Part shown: positions 56,990-64,000 of the stretch, piece by piece
Layout of the letters: each line of letters opens with the position of its first letter
Numbering within the stretch: the first letter of the stretch is position 1
Source of the DNA: Cristatella mucedo
Lineage: Eukaryota; Bryozoa; Phylactolaemata; Cristatellidae
Direction: 5' to 3'
Assembly (NCBI GenBank): GCA_009760855.2
Contig: WPIO01000048.1
Location: forward strand, 2,944,001 to 3,008,000
Length of the DNA: 64,000 nt
Notes under the pieces: generated by a model
What the model saw: the letters and a program-made list of their open reading frames with translations, nothing else
What the model was told of the DNA's origin: nothing
Databases searched by the model: none
Position numbers and translations under genes: made by a program

Positions 56990-57127
56990 TAATTCGTTTG
57001 TATGGCGCCCTAATGGAACTTAATCTCTATTCAGGCGCTTCACGCACACCACCGGACTCGAGCCCACGACCTCGGCCAGACTTTGGTGTCGGGCGAGCAC
57101 CTTAACCACTGTACCAAACCAGCTCGG
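56990..57127 (-). mobile_element. tSINE-2 copy
   Basis: tatggcgccctaatggaact, aatctctattcaggcgcttc, gactcgagcccacgacctcg and aaccactgtaccaaaccagc. Full length and nearly identical in order to 51625-51767. Confidence 0.85.
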
Positions 57128-57235
57128 CAATCTTTTTCCATGCGCTTTACATAGAGTATGCCTCGGGGCTCGAACCCACGACCCTGGTCATTAGATGCGA
57201 GCATGTTAAACTTGGGCCAAACCAGATCGTCACAG
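57128..57235 (-). mobile_element. tSINE-2 copy, 3'-truncated, in tandem
   Basis: tttccatgcgctttacatag, ggggctcgaacccacgaccc and ttgggccaaaccagatcgtc. It abuts the copy at 56990-57127 in the same orientation. Confidence 0.75.
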
Positions 57236-58380
57236 GCCTCATTGCTGGCCTTGGGAGACATTTATTCAAATTCTGCGACACACTGTCAGTCGACTATAGA
57301 GAGAGCTACTGGGATATATAGCGGCCATCGTGCTTCGGGGCGTGAGTTTGTAAGTGTGGCCATACAAGATGTTAATGTCATCTTGAGCTTGGTGAGTTCA
57401 CAAGGCTTTGAAAATCAAAAGTAAATGAAGTTCTACTTCCAGTTGTATATAAATGCTGTCTATACTAAGATCAACAGTATGGTCTGTCTTATCGGTCACT
57501 GCCACACGCTGCCCCTATTGCTGCCAAGTTGCAGTCGGTATGAGGGGGTTACAGCGAAAGTTGCAGTCGGTATGAGGGGGTTACAGCCGCCTGAGCGGTT
57601 CAGCGATGTTTAACCTTTCCCAGCGTTTATGAACCGGCTGCATGGACTTGACATGCAGCCGGCTTGAATAGTAGCCGATCTTAGACAGCGCTAATCTTTC
57701 GAACGTCGTCTTAAAAGCGAAATAATGAAATGAAGTGATAGGGCAAATCGCAAGAATGCGTGAAAGAGGCATCAGGAAACACGGGCTGTGAGGTAGCAAT
57801 CGCACGATAGCCCGAGGATGGGCGCCTAGAATTGTATGCAGCAGCCGCCGATGCATTCCTCCGACTGCCTGACAGCTGACAGTGTTATGACTGCTTTATT
57901 GTCACCAATATGGGTAGCCTACACAAGGAGCACTATCAAGTTCGCTCACTAGCAAATAAGACTTCCGCATTTCGTTCATAGCTATGACCAGAGACTTGTC
58001 TAATGCAATGAGCACTGCATTAGACAAGGCGAATGCCCAGCCGAGGGCTTCCAGCTTCCTGCGATCGCAAGCAGAAAGTTTGTTTGGGTGGCCTTACTCG
58101 TCGGTGAGGACGCGTAGTGCAGATTTCGGTCAATTTTTGAGGTTGCATTGTTTGCTACGACCACTCCATTCAGTCAGTGAGGTTAGTGCTAATCCGCATG
58201 GTATATACCTCGCAGATACTCGGTACCACCTGGTTGGTTGTCATATGCCATCTGAGCCTGAAAGCAACTCCTCTGGGAGTTCGGACCACACCGGCGCTAA
58301 AATTAGCCTATCTTCTCGTGTATCTGGATCAAGTAAAGAGGGCCACAATTTAAAAAAGCAAAGGTCGGTAGATTCAGCAG

Positions 58381-58383
<3 letters not shown>
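57236..58383. other. Unassigned interval with a short hairpin
   Basis: gttgcagtcggtatgagggg gttacagc is duplicated in tandem at 57530-57588. The frame 57984-58390 (plus) includes PSEPESNSSGSSDHTGAKIS and KEGHNLKKQRSVDSAAF before a CT tract. It has no known domain and is not called. Confidence 0.45.
57995..58028. repeat. Hairpin, perfect 13-bp stem
   Basis: CTTGTCTAATGCA, loop ATGAGCAC, TGCATTAGACAAG. Confidence 0.9.

Positions 58384-58468
<85 letters not shown>
58384..58468. repeat. CT then AT microsatellite
   Basis: (CT)n to 58440, then (AT)n to 58468. Confidence 0.97.
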
Positions 58469-58470
<2 letters not shown>

Positions 58471-58756
58471 CAATGAAAGAGCCTTAGCGGCTAGAGCGAA
58501 GCTCACATCCGGCGGCGAGTAGCGCAGCTAATAAGCTCTAGACCTGCTCTGGGACGAGCGCTTGGCCGCTGGGACCACCATGAGCGAGCCGATCCTTCGA
58601 AAGCTGAAAAGATGCGAAGGCTCTGGATTCGAGCCGTCGGGTACGCACGCTCCTCGATCCGACCAAGGCCCACTGGCCCTCACTGCATATACTCCTCTGA
58701 TTATAGCTGAGATGATGGCCAGCAGAGGGCAGCTCTGAGGACTATTCGCTAGGGGT

Positions 58757-59109
58757 TCGATGTGGGCCTCGCTGTGGGCCTCGCTGTGGGCCTCGCTGTG
58801 GGCCTCGCTGTGGGCCTCGATGTGGGCCTCGCTATGGGCCTCGATGTGGGCCTCGATGTGGGCCTCGCTGTTGGCCTCGCTGTGGGCCTCGATGTGGGCC
58901 TCGATGTGGGCCTCGATGTGGGCCTCGCTGTGGGCCTTGATGTGGGCCTCGCTGTGAGCCTCGATGTGGGCCTCGCTGTGGGCCTCGCTGTGGGCCTCGC
59001 TATGGGCCTCGCTGTGGGCCTCGCTGTGGGCCTCGATGTGGGCCTCGCTGTGGGCCTCGATGTGGGCCTCAATGTGGGCCTCGATGTGGGCCTCGATGTG
59101 GGCCTCGCC
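58757..59109. repeat. 12-bp minisatellite, about 29 units
   Basis: The unit is TGTGGGCCTCGC or TGTGGGCCTCGA, with rare CTATGGG, TTGG and CTCAA variants. Because 12 is a multiple of three, several frames stay open, giving WASL/WASM, GLAV/GLDV and, antisense, RPTA/RPTS repeats. 58469-58756 upstream is unassigned. Confidence 0.97.
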
Positions 59110-60701
59110 GATCCTCCTGCTCCTCTATCGCCTCTATCTACCTTTTGGATCGACCTTTTAAAAATACTCCTTAAACCCTATTGACCACGTTAACAAAAAG
59201 CTCATTTCTGTTATCGCCGCTGACATTTCAGCAGGGGTGCTTCGCCGTCGGCACTTTGGGGCATTTACTCAAGTGGAGTCAGACATGCCAGTCTTAAGCT
59301 TAAACTTCTTCGCATACGTAATTAAAGGACTCGAACGCGGCGAGAGCCGATTCTAACAGACAGATTGTAATAGATTCTAACGGAATCTCAGAATTGCTCC
59401 ATAATTGTCACAATAGACTGCTGTGCTTGTCAATAGTGGCAGAGACTAAAGTCAAGCATAATTTCTGGCCTTCTGAATGAATTGGCTGCCAAGCAAATTT
59501 TATTCACCAACGTCTCACCTTAGTGACTCAGCGAGTCCCAGACGTGGTGTATCCAGTCACTCGTGTCCCCTTCAGTACGCCAGGGTAACCATCAGGACCT
59601 TGAACTGGCAAAGCGCCCTCTCAGGAAGGCATCCATGGGCATTGCCGTACTTGGCGTGCATGCAAAGGCACACTTCTCCTCCTCCTTCTCCTCCTCCTCC
59701 TCCTCCTCCTTCTATGCACGTCTAATCCTCTCCTCATCCTCCTTCTATCCTGCTTTGAGCAGCAGCCGCATGCCTAGCTCCTTCGGCGCCAGGTGGCGCT
59801 GCATCTACCTCATTGAGAACCAGGTTTCGAATAGAAGGTTAATGTGCGGGTAATCGGGGCCGACTACCTTATAATAGAGGGCGGCGAAATTGCTAAGTGC
59901 CGGCCCTAGCGGCGTGGCCATTTGTGCGTAGCAATGGTTCTGCCCAAGCGGACAGCTCGTCTGACCGAGGATCACTCTAAAAACCAAAGCCCGAGTGTCC
60001 TTTAGGTCCGCATGTGTAACCATAAAATCCTGAGTGGCTTCTGCATCTCATCCCGTTACCAGTTGCCATAATACTAATTCAACCCGGAGCACCGCGACAT
60101 TTAGCCTCCGAGCTCCGAAATAAATCGCAGAGCAGCACACGTTTTGGCACTTAAACTTCCCGCGACTCTTCGTGCCGACAAATACGGCATTCCCATTGCA
60201 TCGTTCGGGGTCGCTACGAGGCCTGCGTCCAAGTGCTGCAGCAGTCGATGCTAGCCGAGCAAGGCACGGTCGCGACGATTTCCTTGAGCGCCAGTCTGCA
60301 AGCTATTTCCGGCATGACAGCCAGTAGGCTACGAAGCCGAGAGGAGCATAGCGTCGACGAGGTAAAATCGGAGCGCACTCACAGCCCTCCCCCCCCCCGC
60401 TCCAAAATCCTCGGCTACTTACCGACACGGGGCGACAGCCGCCTGCTGGGTCTACAGCAGAAACCTCTCGGTTAAAATGCCAATGAACTTGAGTTGTTCA
60501 GGTTTCCAGTAGCTACCATGCGGGCTGAGCAGTAATGACTGTGCAAATTGACCCTGTCTCCCTTTAACGAGACGGCAACCGAGAGCTAACTGCAGGCAGT
60601 TTCGTAGAACTCAATTCGTCATTTGCTAAGAAAGAAGTAATATGGGTTCGGCCAGTTACTGTGCCAGAAGGTAACTGCCTACAACAGCCCATAGAGCACG
60701 T
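59110..60701. other. Unassigned interval
   Basis: Only a TCC-rich tract at 59679-59712 and a C run at 60387-60400. No gene recognised. Confidence 0.5.
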
Positions 60702-60863
60702 TAGCTGATTTAACAGCCTCATTTGTATGGATCGGCAAAAGAGCCTTTACGGCTTCCACCAAGGCTTGCAGTGATAAAAAAAAAATTGCCTAGTGCATGA
60801 CTCAAACCCACGACGTCCTGGTCGTGGCGAGAGAGTAAGACCTTACCTTTTGGGCTAGGTCCA
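60702..60863 (-). mobile_element. tSINE-1 copy
   Basis: ttagctgatttaacagcctc, aagagcctttacggcttcca, gactcaaacccacgacgtcc and ttaccttttgggctagg are the full-length antisense order, with an A run at about 60776. Confidence 0.8.
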
Positions 60864-60864
60864 T

Positions 60865-60903
60865 CAGTTTGTGCGTCCTTTGAGACAAAGGACGCACAAA
60901 CTG
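60865..60903. repeat. Perfect hairpin, 18-bp stem, 3-nt loop
   Basis: CAGTTTGTGCGTCCTTTG, loop AGA, CAAAGGACGCACAAACTG. It directly follows the 5' end of tSINE-1. Confidence 0.95.
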
Positions 60904-61186
60904 GTAGGATTCGAAATCTGAATGTCTTTAAATCAGCTTTAATATAGTACTGAATTCTAGGCAGAAAAGCGATTAGAGCTATGGCCCTCTAAATTTTGTA
61001 ACCCGATTCAATTGGTCCAGCGGGAGGAGAGTTGGCGCCCTGAAGAGGACGTGCTGATAGGCGGGTGGGATGTGGAGCAGAGCAGGCTTATTTGACTGAG
61101 TGATGGCTACCGGCAGAGGAGAAAGGCAGGGAAGGAGGACGTCTCTCGCACCAATCGTTGCTAACTTCCTTAACGGGTTCGAAGCA

Positions 61187-61312
<126 letters not shown>

Positions 61313-61488
61313 ACCAAACACAAGCGCGTGGCCAGCTCTTCAAATCGACCTAGCCGAGACCCGCCTAGCGGCTCAGGGCCTAGGCCTACCGGCCGTGCTT
61401 AGGCAAATTTAGGGGCTGAGGCAAATTTGCAGCGGAGACCCGGCATAGCCTGGCCTAGGCGTGGCTACGCCCTGTAACATGCAAGTGT

Positions 61489-61489
<1 letters not shown>

Positions 61490-61530
<41 letters not shown>

Positions 61531-61569
61531 ACCTTATATTTTAACAAATATAAGGATATATATATATAG
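61490..61569. repeat. AT microsatellite with flanking TATAAGG repeat
   Basis: (AT)n to about 61526, then taccttatatt ttaacaaat ataaggatata, which is partly self-complementary. Confidence 0.85.
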
Positions 61570-62059
61570 GCATATGTCGTTTCTAATATTTGCTTGGCGG
61601 AGACTATTATCTTTCTCACAAAGCACAGCAGACGTCACGGTGCTAGGCTGTGTAGCCTGCGAGCAAAACTGGTAGAACTAGCGCTTTGAAGCACAAGCCA
61701 ACGAGTCAAAGGAAGCAGCTTCGATAGACGCGGGTACGTACACGTTAACAGAGCCAATAGCAATCAGCACTGCCCATACCATAGGAACGAGTCCACGTGT
61801 TTAACGTACAGTTACGAGACCGGCAGATCGCTGGACGAGTATCGATGTAGCAACCTTGGATGAAGATTCGGTCACTGGTGGTCTTAATTCAGAAATCACT
61901 AAATTAGGCCAGTCTATGGAGTGCGTAAGAAGGAAGTAGATGCGCCGGACCGACGGCTTGAGCGGAGAGCAATCTGAGACGCTGACAAGTGAGATATACA
62001 TACGAGAGCAATTTCACATTCATTTCAACTGAAACGAATGTGAAACGAAATTCAAATTC
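61570..62059. other. Unassigned interval
   Basis: Only a near-perfect hairpin at 62011-62046 (tttcacattcatttca / tgaaacgaatgtgaaa) just before the L2-B copy. Confidence 0.5.
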
Positions 62060-64000
62060 AAGCCATTTGCAGTACCCTCGAAGCAGTCTGTTGAATCAAT
62101 TGTCTTGGTCTCACCCGAAAACAAGCTACCGATAGTGACAGGAGTCCATCGCCCCCCAGGTACCAAATCCTCCTTTATCTCAGATTTCTCCGATCTCATT
62201 TCGATTCTGTGTGCCAGAAATCAATCCTTCCTCGCTATGAGTGATTTCAACGTTCACTTTGATAACTTATCTGACGCTTTCAGCACCAAATTTCGTGCAT
62301 TGACTGACTCATTGTCTCTTGTGGCTCATATGCATGGCCTTACTCACATCAAGGGTCACACACTCGACCAGATTTTCTCATACAACCGCACTTTGTCATC
62401 ACCAATTATTACCAAATCCTGCTTTTCTGACCACATGCACATCTCATTCAATCTACCGTGTGTGCCCACCTCCTTCTCTAAAATAACCTGTGAATCGCGA
62501 AAACTCAAGACTCTTGACTTCGATGCTGTCCGTGCAAGAATATCTGCTTCACCTCTGCTGCTCAGTCCTCCCTCCGATCTGTCATCATTAGTAGATAGCT
62601 ACAACACGACACTAGCTGACACGCTCGACGAGTTTGCACCTCTGACAAAGCGAGCTGTGCGCCCTCGCCCAGACTGCCTATGGTTTACCGCAGACCTTTA
62701 ACTAGCCAGGTCTACCAAGCGAAAGCTTGAAAAAGCATACACAAGATCAGGACTGACTGTCCATCGACAGGCATATGAAGACTACTGTAGGTCGTACCAA
62801 TCGATCCTAGCAAAGGCCAAGTCTAGCTTCCATAAAAAACATTGTTGAATCACAGATGTACAATCCAAAAATGCTGATGTCGACGATCAACCACCTCCTC
62901 AACTGCTCCCAGATTGGCTCCTTACCTGATGATCCTAATGATGATTTAGCCGATCGCTTCTCTCGATTCTTTGTGCAGAAGATAGACAAGGTCAGGGAAT
63001 TCATCCCTGTGATGACAACATCCCCACTCGAATGCTGTTACCGATTCCTGGCTGCACCTCAATGTCTACATTTAAGCAGGTCACTAATGATCTAGTCCTG
63101 AAGTTAGTATCCCAATTAAAGAAGACAACAAGTCCTCTGGACCCTATTCTCACTGTCCTGCTCCTAAGTTGCATTGATCTGCTGCTGCCATGCATAACTA
63201 ACATCATTAATGTGTCATTAGCCTCAGGTCATGTCCCAGCACCTTTCAAAAAAGCTTTAGTCAGGCCACTTCTCAAGACAGCGACGCTAGACCAAGAGAA
63301 CTTGAACAACTACCGCCCAGTCTTCCTTCTACCAATTCCTGTCAAAGACACTGGAACGGGTCGTGGCAGACCAGCTGAACTCATATATCGAAGCTTCAAA
63401 CCTTGCTAGTAGGTTCCAGTCTGGCTTTAGAGCTAATTACTCCACAGAGTCAGCATAGCTTAGGGCATACAACGACCTACGTAGGAATGCAGACATGGAT
63501 AGAGTGTCTCTGCTTTTTTGCTCGATCTTTCGGCAGCTTTTGATTCTATCGATCACAAAGTTCTTCTAGAGCACCTCTCATCTCGCCTGGGCATCACTGG
63601 CACTGCTCTGCAGTGGTTCAGGTCCTATCTCAGTGGGAGACTTCAGAGTATTGACGTGAATGGACAAAGATCATCTGAGGTACCTCTGAAATATGGGGTA
63701 CCTCAGGGCTCCGTGCTAGGTCCGGTTTTTTTCACGGTTTATACTCTCCCTCTTGCTGATGTGATTGCCAAGCACAATCTAGGCTTTCACTTCTATGCAG
63801 ATGACACTCAGTTGTACCTTTGCTTTGATCCCTCCTAGCCTTCCAGCACCTCAAATTCTCTCAACTCACTTGCTGCATGTATTGATGACATCCGCACATG
63901 GATGGCAGCAAACTTTCTAAAACTAAACGATGATAAAACCAACTTACTAGTTATGGGCAAACCCAGTGCGATTCAAAAATTGGAAAGGCTGAAGCTCAAA
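62060..64000 (+). mobile_element. L2-B LINE, endonuclease through reverse transcriptase, cut by window end
   Basis: 62105-62701 holds the second half of the EEP endonuclease: VTGVHRPPGTKS, FLAMSDFNVHFD (usual GDFN, here SDFN), HTLDQIFSYN and CFSDHMHISFNLP. It ends in WFTADL and a TAA. After frame breaks, the linker is at 62856-63095, the reverse transcriptase start at 63032-63409 (FKKALVRPLLKTATLDQENL, NNYRPVFLLPIPV) and motifs A-C at 63518-63838 (DLSAAFDSIDH, YGVPQGSVLGPVFFTVYT, FHFYADDTQLYLCFDPS). A TAG at 63836 replaces a CAG found in the copy at 813-2197. Motif D (63895-63960) continues beyond the stop. Motif C is intact, but at least four lesions kill the copy. Confidence 0.92.

Noticed and set aside
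57984-58487. 167-codon plus frame
   Set aside because: Its last third is a CT/AT microsatellite. The first part is Ser-rich but has no domain, splice site or start context that I can support.
58760-59110. Possible CRISPR-like array
   Set aside because: Units are contiguous with no spacers, and the genome is clearly eukaryotic.
58749-59184. GLAV/WASL/RPTA repeat proteins
   Set aside because: Frame-preserving 12-bp minisatellite with no start context, signal or conserved flank; kept as a repeat only.

Overview
This is eukaryotic, metazoan, probably aquatic-invertebrate DNA. The evidence is interspersed LINE and tRNA-derived SINE copies, long CT/GA/GT/AT microsatellites, GC-rich islands in an otherwise mixed-composition background, and one animal-type gene whose short intron has GT-AG borders. 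The sequence does not let me name the taxon. There is no operon, CRISPR array or prokaryotic gene cluster. Most of the window is a graveyard of transposable elements, and most open frames are LINE fragments, microsatellites or GC-rich islands read in arbitrary frames.

Mobile elements. Two families of L2/CR1-group non-LTR retrotransposons dominate. L2-A ends in an ATTAC-repeat tail. Its best copy is on the minus strand at 42006-45300, with an endonuclease and a reverse transcriptase and only two evident single-base frame breaks. L2-B ends in a conserved AAATGTAAAG...GTTCTCTGAGG...ATT-repeat tail. Its longest copy is on the plus strand at 62060-64000 and runs off the window. About thirty further fragments of the two families occur on both strands, often butted or nested. 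Two tRNA-derived SINE families are present, tSINE-1 and tSINE-2. The 3' end of tSINE-2 matches the L2-B tail, which suggests it borrows the L2-B machinery. Other elements are two copies of a ~290-bp solo LTR with 4-bp target duplications, nested TA-flanked DNA transposons (48798-50362), a decayed FLYWCH/MULE-type transposase (21865-22490), and the last part of a Ty3/gypsy-like integrase (29201-29449).

Host genes. The only host gene I can name is the 5' end of a cell-surface ectonucleoside triphosphate diphosphohydrolase (ENTPD/CD39 type) on the minus strand. Exon 1 (26548-26655) carries the start and membrane anchor, and exon 2 (26316-26433) carries apyrase conserved region 1. It lies in a large GC-rich island (about 25500-29700). 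Later exons were not found, so the next intron must be long or the gene is broken. A plausible unnamed terminal exon lies on the plus strand at 30217-30384.

Layout. 1-9 kb: L2 fragments and a solo LTR. 9-15 kb: mostly unassigned DNA, a 1.5-kb inverted repeat at 12.7-14.2 kb and a minisatellite. 15-25 kb: decayed L2, microsatellites, MULE remnant. 25-31 kb: GC-rich island, ENTPD, gypsy remnant and a CAG/CTG tract. 31-38 kb: stacked L2 elements and SINEs. 38-39 kb: GC-rich DNA. 39.9-46 kb: nested stack and near-complete L2-A. 46-64 kb: SINEs, DNA transposons, palindromes, a 12-bp minisatellite and a long L2-B.
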